Shown here piece by piece: positions 1 to 6,521 of a stretch of DNA of 6,935 nucleotides. The stretch lies in contig JAUVOS010000136.1 in NCBI GenBank assembly GCA_030599055.1, forward strand, positions 1 to 6,935, in the 5' to 3' direction. The notes beneath the pieces were generated by a model. The model did not search any database. It was not told the origin of the DNA and worked only from the letters and a program-made list of their open reading frames with translations. The position numbers and the translations under genes are program-made. The DNA comes from Lutibacter sp. (GTDB taxonomy: Bacteria > Bacteroidota > Bacteroidia > Flavobacteriales > Flavobacteriaceae). Position 1 is the stretch's first letter. Each line of letters opens with the position of its first letter.

Positions 1-1557
1 AATTATATTAACTCACTAGTTGAAAGGCTAGACGAACTCGAATCACTTAAAAATAGTCCAGATTGGGGAAGTGAAAGCACGATGATGAGATACGCATCAT
101 TACTTGAAGTCGTACCCATTCATTTAGAAAATGTAATATCGGGAGATCCTAATTTTGATTCAAGCAACTATAAAAAAAGGTTTCAAGACTATCAATCCTT
201 TTACAATGCTAATGTAGGTAAGGCAGTTGAAACTAATTTGGCAAAAGCAGATTTTGAAAAAATACTTACAGATAAAAGTTGGAAGCTTACAAATCTCATG
301 GACGAAAGACTGGGAAGTGGAGCAGGATGGGTACATAGTTATTATAACACTTCAAACTATCTTAAAGAAGCCAAAGAAATTGATTATCCTAACTTATTAA
401 AAATCACTACAGAAGGCGATGCTAAATTTAAAGGTCATAGTTTTGATTATATGGTGCAACCCGTAAAAGAATTTGCTACAGCCTATAAATCATATTACAA
501 TCAGACTTTAGAAAATGTAATTAACGGATTGATCGAAGGAGCTTACGAAAATAAAACAACAAATGCACAAGATGCTATAAAATATGCCGAACAAGCAAAA
601 CATTTAAGTGATGCAGCATTACTACTATTACCAGATGATAATAGTATTAAAGCTTTAAATAAAGAAGCAACAAATACGCTTCAAAAAATAGGCGGTGCCA
701 TTTTTGCAAAAATTTATACAAGTGACTTACATAAAGAGAATGCGGGAAAAATAGTATTTTTTACAAAAAAACCAAGTATTAAAGCAGAAAATAGATCAAC
801 TATAAAAACTATATACAAGGCGGGTGATTTTATTTATGCTATGGCCTATTTAAAAGGTAGTTTTAAGGACTTAACAAAATCAACAAATGGCATCAATGTT
901 ACTGTAAGTCTTTTTGTAGATGGCTCTAAAAAAACAAATCATACGTTCGGTATGGATTATGCTAGCTTGCAAAAAGGGGCTACTTATTCTTTTATAGAAA
1001 TTATTCCTGATCCAGCTACAAATACTCATAGTGGACCTGTCAAATATGCTCAAAAATTGGCTACTATTTCTCCGAGGAATCATACAATAAAATTCTCTTT
1101 AGATGCGATGCAACCAGGTACAAGCGCTATGATACATTTAGCTGACGGAGAATTTAAACTGGACTGTAGCACAGGTCAAGATAAACTAGCTGCTTACGCT
1201 GTTACCTATAGAGAAAAAAGTTTATCGAAAATTTATATGCCAAAAGCTAAGATGAATAATTCGGGTTTGGCAAATTATATGAAATCAGCTTTACAAAACG
1301 AAGGATGGGAAAATGACAAAAAAGTGCAACGAGTTGTAATTACTGGCAGTAGTTGGAAAATACACAAACATCCTGTAAATGGAAAAATACTATACAGAAG
1401 TATTCCTGCCGCAGCTGCATTTAAAACCAACGAAGGCCATTGTAAATATTGGAATTTGACTTTTAAGCAAGCCTTTCAGGGTTCCGGCTATGGAAATACG
1501 GTTGTCGGAGGTGTAGGTAGTATTGTAGATTTAGCTTGTAAAAATATCTTTAAATAA
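1..1557 (+). CDS. Uncharacterised protein, 5' end outside window
   Basis: The reading frame is open from base 1, so the window shows 518 residues of a longer gene that ends at TAA 1555-1557. Tandem ATG codons at 82 and 85 could start a 491-residue protein, but the 27 codons before them contain no stop and read like normal protein (NYINSLVERLDELESL, helix-like). I therefore treat the gene as partial and cannot judge a signal peptide. The first roughly 235 visible residues look alpha-helical and rich in Lys, Glu, Tyr and Asn. The rest alternates short beta-like segments. The last 110 residues form a compact block with VVITGSSWKIHKHP, KILYRSIPAAAAFK, GHCKYWNLTFKQAF and GSGYGNTVVGG, ending in DLACKNIFK. 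No catalytic motif is recognisable. It is upstream of, and separated by a terminator from, the next gene. Function unknown. Confidence 0.85.
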   Translation, partial: NYINSLVERLDELESLKNSPDWGSESTMMRYASLLEVVPIHLENVISGDPNFDSSNYKKRFQDYQSFYNANVGKAVETNLAKADFEKILTDKSWKLTNLMDERLGSGAGWVHSYYNTSNYLKEAKEIDYPNLLKITTEGDAKFKGHSFDYMVQPVKEFATAYKSYYNQTLENVINGLIEGAYENKTTNAQDAIKYAEQAKHLSDAALLLLPDDNSIKALNKEATNTLQKIGGAIFAKIYTSDLHKENAGKIVFFTKKPSIKAENRSTIKTIYKAGDFIYAMAYLKGSFKDLTKSTNGINVTVSLFVDGSKKTNHTFGMDYASLQKGATYSFIEIIPDPATNTHSGPVKYAQKLATISPRNHTIKFSLDAMQPGTSAMIHLADGEFKLDCSTGQDKLAAYAVTYREKSLSKIYMPKAKMNNSGLANYMKSALQNEGWENDKKVQRVVITGSSWKIHKHPVNGKILYRSIPAAAAFKTNEGHCKYWNLTFKQAFQGSGYGNTVVGGVGSIVDLACKNIFK

Positions 1558-1594
1558 AAGGTGTAAATATTTGGTTTAACATGTTCTCGATACA

Positions 1595-1620
1595 ATTATA
1601 AATACTATCGTATTTATAAT
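1595..1620. repeat. Perfect 11-bp hairpin after the first gene
   Basis: ATTATAAATAC (1595-1605) and its exact reverse complement (1610-1620) enclose a four-base loop, TATC. An imperfect outer pairing of GTTC..GA near 1583-1590 with TCGAAC near 1624-1629 could lengthen it. No T-tract follows, so it does not look like a terminator. It lies 38 bases after the stop codon and would form a structured 3' untranslated region that might slow exonucleases. That role is inference. Confidence 0.5.
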
Positions 1621-1676
1621 CACTCGAACTGACAACACACTAGCCTAAACGCTATTTACTGTAAAAAGAACTACAA

Positions 1677-1691
1677 TCCTCCAGAGGCGGA
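1677..1691. repeat. Imperfect GC-rich palindrome, possible degraded repeat
   Basis: TCCTCC AGA GGCGGA pairs along its length except for one T/C mismatch (1680 with 1688). It opens a locally GC-rich block (about 1677-1735) that also contains the terminator, in clear contrast with the AT-rich surroundings. It resembles short TCCGCC..GGCGGA palindromes that I recall as dispersed repeats in flavobacterial genomes. That comparison is from memory and the copy is imperfect. Confidence 0.3.
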
Positions 1692-1714
1692 CAAGCTGAA
1701 CTGCGTGAAGCCTG

Positions 1715-1739
1715 CCCCGATGCATATCGGGGTTATTTT
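1715..1739 (+). terminator. Intrinsic terminator of the first gene
   Basis: CCCCGAT (1715-1721) pairs with ATCGGGG (1726-1732) around the loop GCAT, followed by TTATTTT (1733-1739). A seven-pair stem with a four-pair GC base and a T-rich tail is a standard rho-independent terminator. It lies 158 bases after the stop at 1557. The sequence is very close to the terminator at 6522-6550. Confidence 0.8.
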
Positions 1740-1836
1740 GCTTTATTGAAAAAGTACTTTTAATACTTATCTACTTAAAAAATTATTTAAAAAAATCTTT
1801 TTAGGATGTAATGAATAGATATCAAAAGTTTGTTTT

Positions 1837-1876
1837 CAATGATTATAATCATCAATTACGATGATTATAATCATTG
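1837..1876. repeat. Nested palindrome: two copies of a 14-bp palindrome forming a 16-bp inverted repeat
   Basis: ATGATTATAATCAT is a perfect palindrome present at 1839-1852 and again at 1861-1874. With the flanking CA and TG, the whole block is also an inverted repeat of CAATGATTATAATCAT (1837-1852) with 1861-1876 around the eight-base spacer CAATTACG. The two centres are 22 bases apart, about two helical turns, so two dimers could bind the same DNA face. It lies about 100 bases upstream of the promoter at 1974-2004. A regulator-binding site is a reasonable reading. A long hairpin in RNA or single-stranded DNA is the alternative. Confidence 0.6.
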
Positions 1877-1954
1877 TGTTACAAAAACATTGTAAGTAAA
1901 TTCGCAATTTACATTAAGGAATTTTAGAAAAATTAAGATTATAAACACTCTTTA

Positions 1955-1975
1955 AAAAAAGGGATGAACCCTCTT
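1955..1975 (-). terminator. Possible minus-strand terminator-like hairpin
   Basis: Read on the minus strand, AAGAGGG (1975-1969), loop TTCAT, then CCCTTTT (1963-1957) pair with one G-U wobble and run on into TTT. On the plus strand that wobble becomes an A/C mismatch, so the hairpin suits minus-strand RNA. There is no minus-strand gene nearby to need it, and it overlaps the plus-strand promoter. It may be a remnant of an element similar to 6588-6614. Confidence 0.3.
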
Positions 1976-2004
1976 GACAGCAAATCGTCAATGACTTAAT
2001 TTTG
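1974..2004 (+). promoter_or_regulatory. Bacteroidota-type promoter for the gene at 2278
   Basis: TTG at 1974-1976 (within CTCTTGAC) is followed after 20 bases by TAATTTTG at 1997-2004. This matches the Bacteroidota primary sigma factor pattern TTG..TAnnTTTG exactly. Transcription would start near 2010 on the plus strand. TTGAC (1974-1978) and GTCAA (1987-1991) form an inverted repeat over the -33 element, a plausible operator. This is the only full match I found in the intergenic regions. Confidence 0.65.
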
Positions 2005-2035
2005 TAGTGTAATTAAAATAATAATATTGACCCCG

Positions 2036-2062
2036 TAATTAAATATGCCCCATATTTAATTA
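2036..2062 (+). promoter_or_regulatory. Hairpin in the leader of the 2278 gene
   Basis: TAATTAAATATG (2036-2047) pairs perfectly with CATATTTAATTA (2051-2062) around a CCC loop, giving 12 pairs, mostly A-T. It would sit about 25-50 bases into the predicted transcript. No T-tract follows directly, so it is not an obvious attenuator. A 5' stabilising stem or a protein-binding site is possible. It matches no riboswitch class I know. Confidence 0.45.
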
Positions 2063-2277
2063 TTATGCAAGAATAGGATGTTTTGAAATCATCTTATCTA
2101 CACCTAGGCTTATTTAATAAAAATTATAGAGTAAGCAAATTAAGGTTATAAACAAAACATGAAACTAGACTAAACTAAACAGTAAAAGTATAGTGTATAA
2201 CTATTATTCTTATTAAATCGAACTAGTTTGTTATATGCTTCATTTAAAATATCTAATTAACTTATTAATTTAATATT

Positions 2278-3759
2278 ATGGGAAAAATCAAATCAAAATG
2301 GGCTGCGATACCCATTTCATTAAACAAACGCTTAGATGATGAAGTTTGGAGTGGAGCACTAGAATACCAAATGAAAATTCCTGGCGGATATATGTTTGCA
2401 AAAAATGATGCTAAATATCTATATGTAGCTCTCGATATGGTAGAAGACACACACAATGATCCCGGAACCGGTGATTATTTTTGGTTTACTTTTGATAGAA
2501 ATAGAAATAAATCTATTACACCTAATTATGATGTAAATTTTGGAAGTTATCCTGGAAATCCAAATAAATTAGGGAGACAGTATTACCTTGGACCTGGAAC
2601 ATGGACAGGTTTACTAAATGAGCCTAAGACTTATGAATGTAAAAGTGTTTTTGAATCTTCGCCTAATTCGAATACAGCACACCGTATATGGAAATTTGTA
2701 TTCAGACTAACAGACTTAAAAATAAGTTTACATCCTTGGAGGAGGCGTTGGTTTTCAACATCACATACAAAATTTGGAATCAGAGTGCATTCAACAACTC
2801 CAAATTTTAATTATGACACCCCTCAGAATTTCTTTAATAATTTCACCAACCTACACACCTTATATTGCTCTAAAAAGCCTTCAATATCTCTAGCAGATCA
2901 AGGTCCGATAATGGGAAGTGTAGGATTAATTCCTACCACTAAAATAAGCAGTAGTACAGGCAAAGCAACTACTGCTCCTGTCTATTATATTTATGCTAAA
3001 AAGGCAGCTTTTGGAGGTATGCTTAATGTAATTGGCAATAGAACTAAAATGTTAGATCTACCAAGTCTTGGTGCTGTAAAGTATAAAGTATTTCATAGAA
3101 AAGGAACTGCAGGAAGTTTTTCAGAATTTATTACATCTTGGTATAACTACGAATGGGATGGAACAGACTATGTATTAAAATCTTTTGCTCCTGATGGTAG
3201 TAACTTTTACAAAATGCCAAATGCAACAAAGGACTATTCAATAGATGATTTACTATTTCAATTCAACTCTACAAAACTAGCTACCGGAAAACACCAATTT
3301 AAGGTTAAGTTTTATAATGCAGGGAGTAGCGAAGTTGGTGCGATTCCATCTCCACAAACACTTACATTATATATTGATAACAATATTCCTGAAGTTCGTA
3401 TCAATAGTGTAAAACATGGAACTAATGAAATAGATGCTTGCGGTATTGTGAAATTGACTAGCCCTCATGATCATATTAGCATTGATTTTGAGGCATTTGA
3501 TACTGAAGGTAACTTATTAGACTATAGTCTTACTGCACGTTGGGGAGAAGGACATTCTGCATTGATTACAAGTGGTAAATATGACACGACTACTATGCCA
3601 GCATCTTGGCAGGGAAGTCATCACATAAATGCCAGTTGGTTACCATTAGTGACTTGTGCGCACTCCTTTAATGTACATGCAAGAGCCCGAACAACAAATG
3701 GTTATGGATATATTGGTAGAATTACAACCTATCGTTATATAACCTTAATCAAACCATAA
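2278..3759 (+). CDS. Uncharacterised protein with CBM9/DOMON-like N-terminal domain
   Basis: The 493-residue protein starts at ATG 2278. An in-frame TAA at 2266-2268 excludes a longer N-terminus, so there is no signal peptide. Residues about 14-170 resemble the beta-sandwich of carbohydrate-binding family 9 and DOMON-like domains: LDDEVWSGALEY, then AKYLYVALDMVEDTHNDPGTGDYFWFTFDRN, the usual order of a buried Trp, an exposed D-T-x-x-D-P-G-T-G-D loop and an acidic strand. Residues about 330-493 form a second module with TLYIDNNIPEV, DACGIVKL, FEAFDTEGNLLDYSL and a closing CAHSFNV..NGYGYI block. From memory this C-terminal pattern recurs in unrelated bacterial hypothetical proteins, sometimes as IDNTxPVAEI. 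No type IX secretion C-terminal signal is visible. It is probably co-transcribed with the gene 70 bases downstream. Ligand and role are unknown; binding of sugar or another small ligand is inference. Confidence 0.85.
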   Translation: MGKIKSKWAAIPISLNKRLDDEVWSGALEYQMKIPGGYMFAKNDAKYLYVALDMVEDTHNDPGTGDYFWFTFDRNRNKSITPNYDVNFGSYPGNPNKLGRQYYLGPGTWTGLLNEPKTYECKSVFESSPNSNTAHRIWKFVFRLTDLKISLHPWRRRWFSTSHTKFGIRVHSTTPNFNYDTPQNFFNNFTNLHTLYCSKKPSISLADQGPIMGSVGLIPTTKISSSTGKATTAPVYYIYAKKAAFGGMLNVIGNRTKMLDLPSLGAVKYKVFHRKGTAGSFSEFITSWYNYEWDGTDYVLKSFAPDGSNFYKMPNATKDYSIDDLLFQFNSTKLATGKHQFKVKFYNAGSSEVGAIPSPQTLTLYIDNNIPEVRINSVKHGTNEIDACGIVKLTSPHDHISIDFEAFDTEGNLLDYSLTARWGEGHSALITSGKYDTTTMPASWQGSHHINASWLPLVTCAHSFNVHARARTTNGYGYIGRITTYRYITLIKP

Positions 3760-3829
3760 TATTATAAAGTTGTAAAAAGAATTATAACACTATTAATCTA
3801 CTAATAATTAAATTTTAAATACTCAAATC

Positions 3830-5122
3830 ATGGAAACTAAAAAAAAGAATCCTTGCTGTCCAGAATTAGTCACTGGTAAAAAATGTGACTATTTAGATTT
3901 TGTTTATCGTCTAAAAAACTATACTGACGTTAAATTAGACCATCTAAGCCAACGAGTTGCGGTTGAAGTGGCGTTGCATATTAGAATTGAAAGATGTACC
4001 GGACCATTACAATTAGGTAACGTTGTATATAGTACAACCTTGCTACCTGGTGAAAAAGTAAAACTTTTTACACAAGATCGTCGTTCTCGTTTTTCCTTTG
4101 ATAGTGAGACACAATTGTCATATAGACATGAGCAATCTGCTGAAGAACAATATTATATGGATGCTTATGAGAGTTTTATGTCAGATCTTGAAAGTCGTGA
4201 AGAAACTCAAGCAAGTTCGTCTAGTAGTGGTAGTGCGAGTAGTAAAGGATCTACAAGTGGGCTTTTTGGTACGATTATTAATGGTCCGTCTGCTTCAATT
4301 TCGGGCAGTTATGATGCATCATCTACCAAAGACTTTATGAGAGAATTGAGAGTTCATGCGGAAGCGGGTCATAACAAATCAATTCATATGACCAGAGAAA
4401 CCAGTGCTGTTCAAGTAGGTGAAGTTCAAACTAAAAAGCACGTAGAAGGTGAAAGTGAAAGTCATGTTGAAAGTAGCAGCCGATTATTTAGAAATAAAAA
4501 TCGTTGTCACTCGGTTAGTTATTTATTCTATCAGTTAGATAAACAACAAACTACAAAAGTAAGCATTAGAGCAATTAAAATGCGTGTTATTGATCCTGCT
4601 GCTAACAGCGCTGTTGTAAACAAGCCAATTTTGGCAAATCCAAAATTTTCAATAATTCCTGCTGCGGTGTTAGCAACTTCTGACAAAGCAACAATTAAAA
4701 CGAAAGAGTTAGATACAGTGCGATTAGCACATGCAACAAGAGTACAACCACAAATGCTGTACACTGCTATGCAATTGCAGATAGAACCTATTTCTAAAAA
4801 TATTAGAGAAAAAGCTATTGCAAATGTCCAGGAAGATTTGGTTGATAATAGGATTCTTGATAAAAACGGAAGAGTTAGCAAAGAAGTGATTGCTGAATTC
4901 AACTTTGAGTTTAAAACAACTATTCCTACACCAGGTATTGTTGTAAAAGGATGTTTAGATGATTGCAATACCTGTGAAGATACGCAACAAGAATTTATTG
5001 GCTTAGAATTAGAAAATCAAAAGCTTCAAAATAAACTTTTGGCAAAACAAATTGAATTACTGGAGAAATCTCAAGAGTATCGTTGTTGTCCAGTTGATGA
5101 ATTTGAAGATGATGATGAATAA
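3830..5122 (+). CDS. Conserved-looking hypothetical protein: CCP motifs, Ser-rich middle, C-terminal coiled coil
   Basis: The 430-residue protein starts at ATG 3830. An in-frame TAA at 3809-3811 excludes an upstream start, so it has no signal peptide and is either cytoplasmic or exported without Sec. Order of parts: a Cys-containing start (CCP at 9-11, C19); a beta-rich block (45-92) with VEVALHIRIERCTGPLQLG and LLPGEKVKLF; an acidic helix (93-126, YRHEQSAEEQYYMDAYESFM); a Ser/Gly segment (127-166); a charged region (167-225); a block with NRCHSVSYLFYQLDKQQT (224-241); VIDPAANSAV near 253; CLDDCNTC (375-382, CxxC); a heptad-like helix (386-416); and RCCPVDEFEDDDE. The middle blocks read as a well-conserved family rather than an orphan, but I cannot name it. 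The clustered cysteines suggest metal binding or disulfides. It probably works with the product of the preceding gene. Confidence 0.85.
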   Translation: METKKKNPCCPELVTGKKCDYLDFVYRLKNYTDVKLDHLSQRVAVEVALHIRIERCTGPLQLGNVVYSTTLLPGEKVKLFTQDRRSRFSFDSETQLSYRHEQSAEEQYYMDAYESFMSDLESREETQASSSSSGSASSKGSTSGLFGTIINGPSASISGSYDASSTKDFMRELRVHAEAGHNKSIHMTRETSAVQVGEVQTKKHVEGESESHVESSSRLFRNKNRCHSVSYLFYQLDKQQTTKVSIRAIKMRVIDPAANSAVVNKPILANPKFSIIPAAVLATSDKATIKTKELDTVRLAHATRVQPQMLYTAMQLQIEPISKNIREKAIANVQEDLVDNRILDKNGRVSKEVIAEFNFEFKTTIPTPGIVVKGCLDDCNTCEDTQQEFIGLELENQKLQNKLLAKQIELLEKSQEYRCCPVDEFEDDDE

Positions 5123-5130
5123 AAGATCTA

Positions 5131-5146
5131 TCCCAATATTTTGGGA
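5131..5146 (+). terminator. Weak hairpin after the 3830 gene
   Basis: TCCCAA (5131-5136) pairs with TTGGGA (5141-5146) around TATT, nine bases after the stop codon. The following sequence, CGATTAGTTTTAAATT, has only a delayed T-rich run. It may terminate part of the transcription or mark an mRNA 3' end; read-through to the peptidase gene is possible. Confidence 0.4.
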
Positions 5147-5192
5147 CGATTAGTTTTAAATTCAATTCGTTTAAGATTATATCATTAAATCT

Positions 5193-5239
5193 GATTATGC
5201 ATTAGGGGCTGGAATAGGGGAGTTCCTAATGCACAAATC
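5193..5239 (+). promoter_or_regulatory. Long hairpin upstream of the peptidase gene
   Basis: TGCATTAGG (5198-5206) pairs perfectly with CCTAATGCA (5225-5233) around an 18-base G-rich loop (GGCTGGAATAGGGGAGTT). GATT (5193-5196) and AATC (5236-5239) extend the stem past a small bulge. No T-tract follows, so it is not a simple terminator. It ends 45 bases before ATG 5285. It could be a leader structure or operator for the peptidase pair. I found no clear TAnnTTTG promoter in the 162-base gap. Confidence 0.5.
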
Positions 5240-5284
5240 GGGTAAACTATTAAATAATTAATACTAACCTTTAAAAACTTAATT

Positions 5285-5875
5285 ATGAAAAAAGCGTCAT
5301 TTTTTAAACTAGCGGTTATAGGAATTTTAATTTCTCTAACTTTTAGTGGATGTTGTCCTCCATATGAAGATTCTAAAGTTTTAGCAGTTACACTTTGGCC
5401 TCAAGAAACGAGTCAATGGTGCTGGGCTGCTAGCGGACAAATGTGTATGGATTTTTTGGGGAATAACGTATCACAATGTACCCAAGCTAACAACCGTTTT
5501 GGATTAACAGGTTGTTGTAATGCAACCATCCCAAATAATTGTGTAAATGGTGGTTGGCCGGAGTTTAATAAATACAATTTTACATCCTTAAACACCACTA
5601 ATGCTCCCCTGAGTTGGGATAAGATCAGGAGTGAAATTGATTGTAAAAATCGACCTATTACCTATACTTGGCACTGGCCGGGAACTAGCGGTCATATGGT
5701 GGCTATAGTAGGCTATTCTACTGGAGAATGTAACGATGAGAAATTCTTGCATATAAACAACCCATTACCTGTAAATGTAGGAAGCAACTATACGATAACC
5801 TATGATGCCTATGTTGCAGGTGATCCCGGTTCATCTCATTGGAACGATTATTATGAAATTAAACCCACACCTTAA
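5285..5875 (+). CDS. Papain-like cysteine peptidase lipoprotein (C39/AvrRpt2-like)
   Basis: The 196-residue protein starts MKKASFF with a hydrophobic stretch and lipobox TFSGC. Cys23 would be lipidated, anchoring it in the envelope. Only about 20 residues separate Cys23 from the catalytic core, so there is no pro-domain. The core matches papain-like peptidases of the C39_2/C70 (AvrRpt2) type: Gln40 as oxyanion-hole residue six before Cys46 in QWCWAAS, His137 in SGHMVAIVGY, and Asn158 or Asn159 in HINNPLP. All catalytic residues are present, so activity is expected. Several further cysteines (54, 65, 77, 78, 86, 120, 149) suit disulfides outside the cytoplasm. Substrate is unknown; cleavage of peptides or proteins at the cell surface or in the periplasm is inference. 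The next gene begins 12 bases after the stop and is almost certainly in the same operon. Confidence 0.9.
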   Translation: MKKASFFKLAVIGILISLTFSGCCPPYEDSKVLAVTLWPQETSQWCWAASGQMCMDFLGNNVSQCTQANNRFGLTGCCNATIPNNCVNGGWPEFNKYNFTSLNTTNAPLSWDKIRSEIDCKNRPITYTWHWPGTSGHMVAIVGYSTGECNDEKFLHINNPLPVNVGSNYTITYDAYVAGDPGSSHWNDYYEIKPTP

Positions 5876-5887
5876 AAGCTTTAAATC

Positions 5888-6508
5888 ATGAAAAAAATAC
5901 TATTTATACTACTCAGTATAGCAATTATAACAAGTATTCAAATGAACGGTCAAGAAAATCAATTTTCAGATTTGGCAAGCATCAGCATTAAGCATTTTAA
6001 ATGTGCCATTAATGCACAAAATTTTAAATATTATAGTCTTTCATCAGAATATGCTCTTGATGATGTAAAAGTTGGAAAGGCTATCATTCATTATGCTGTT
6101 GGTTTAGACTTGCTTAAGAAATACGATACTTTTATAGATCCAAATGATCTAATTAAAAATATGGAATATGTTACGGTTCCCTTAACGAATGCTAAAGACA
6201 ATAAGCTTGAAGCCTTTGTTTTGCTTAGTAAAAAAGAGGATAAATACTATGCCTCTGGTATAGGAGATGCACCTTATTCTGAAGCTTTTATGTCATTGGC
6301 AACAAGAGTTAAAATAGGGAAAAAGATGAGACTCATACGTGTTCCTGCTCTTAATATCGCCTATATAGGTGTTGAAGTTGAGAATACATTAAACCTTATT
6401 AAAATAACCGATAAAGGGCAAAAAGAGCTCACCCCACGACCTGCATACGAAGTTTTTGCTGAATTAGCCAAACAAGTAAGTGAATTTGATGAGGATCTAC
6501 CTCGTTAA
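5888..6508 (+). CDS. Exported protein of unknown function, paired with the peptidase
   Basis: The 206-residue protein starts at ATG 5888, 12 bases after the peptidase stop. MKKILFILLSIAIITSIQMNG is a clear Sec signal with cleavage likely after Gly21. No Cys sits at the boundary, so it is soluble rather than a lipoprotein. The mature part is mixed alpha/beta: KVGKAIIHYAVGLDLLKKYD (61-80), DPNDLI, a YVTVPLTNAKDNKLEAFVLLSKKEDKYYASGIGD strand series (94-127), and MRLIRVPALNIAYIGVE (147-163). No enzyme motif is visible. From memory, similar small exported proteins occur beside C39-like peptidases, but I cannot verify this. An inhibitor, chaperone or substrate-presenting partner of the upstream peptidase is the most natural inference, particularly because that peptidase lacks a pro-domain. 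Confidence 0.85.
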   Translation: MKKILFILLSIAIITSIQMNGQENQFSDLASISIKHFKCAINAQNFKYYSLSSEYALDDVKVGKAIIHYAVGLDLLKKYDTFIDPNDLIKNMEYVTVPLTNAKDNKLEAFVLLSKKEDKYYASGIGDAPYSEAFMSLATRVKIGKKMRLIRVPALNIAYIGVEVENTLNLIKITDKGQKELTPRPAYEVFAELAKQVSEFDEDLPR

Positions 6509-6521
6509 TGAAATTATATCC

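Larger units (their letters stand above)
1558..2277. other. 720-base gene-free intergenic region
   Basis: I see no credible gene here on either strand and no tRNA. The stretch falls into two parts. Bases 1558-1745 hold the structured 3' end of the upstream gene and its terminator. Bases 1746-2277 hold an AT-rich upstream region with a nested palindrome, a promoter and a hairpin-bearing leader for the gene at 2278. The first ATG downstream of the promoter that begins a long frame is 2278; for example ATG 2159 stops after four codons. The leader would be about 265 bases, which is long. Confidence 0.7.

Noticed and set aside
880..1083. 67-codon minus-strand open frame
   Set aside because: It is contained in the first gene, with no protein-like features beyond chance.
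1677..1740. Small structured RNA in the GC-rich block
   Set aside because: I could not assemble a known RNA fold; the block is explained by a short imperfect palindrome plus a terminator.
1839..1874. Start of a CRISPR array
   Set aside because: There are only two 14-bp copies with an eight-base gap and no further units; the repeat is a full palindrome, which fits an operator or hairpin better.
2265..2456. 63-codon minus-strand open frame overlapping the start of the 2278 gene
   Set aside because: It overlaps the well-supported CBM9-like coding sequence; no leader or recognisable domain.
3560..3759. Type IX secretion C-terminal sorting domain on the 2278 product
   Set aside because: The C-terminus ends YRYITLIKP without the usual Gly-Lys or PNP-type sorting pattern, and the protein lacks the Sec signal that such cargo needs.
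4098..4340. 80-codon open frame, plus strand, in another frame of the 3830 gene
   Set aside because: It reads as an out-of-frame shadow of the Ser-rich segment, with a Val/Arg-rich low-complexity product.
4531..4968. 145-codon open frame on the minus strand
   Set aside because: It lies fully inside the 3830-5122 gene on the opposite strand, and its Leu/Ile/Ala-rich product is what antisense of Lys/Glu/Asn-rich coding sequence gives. No leader or domain supports it.
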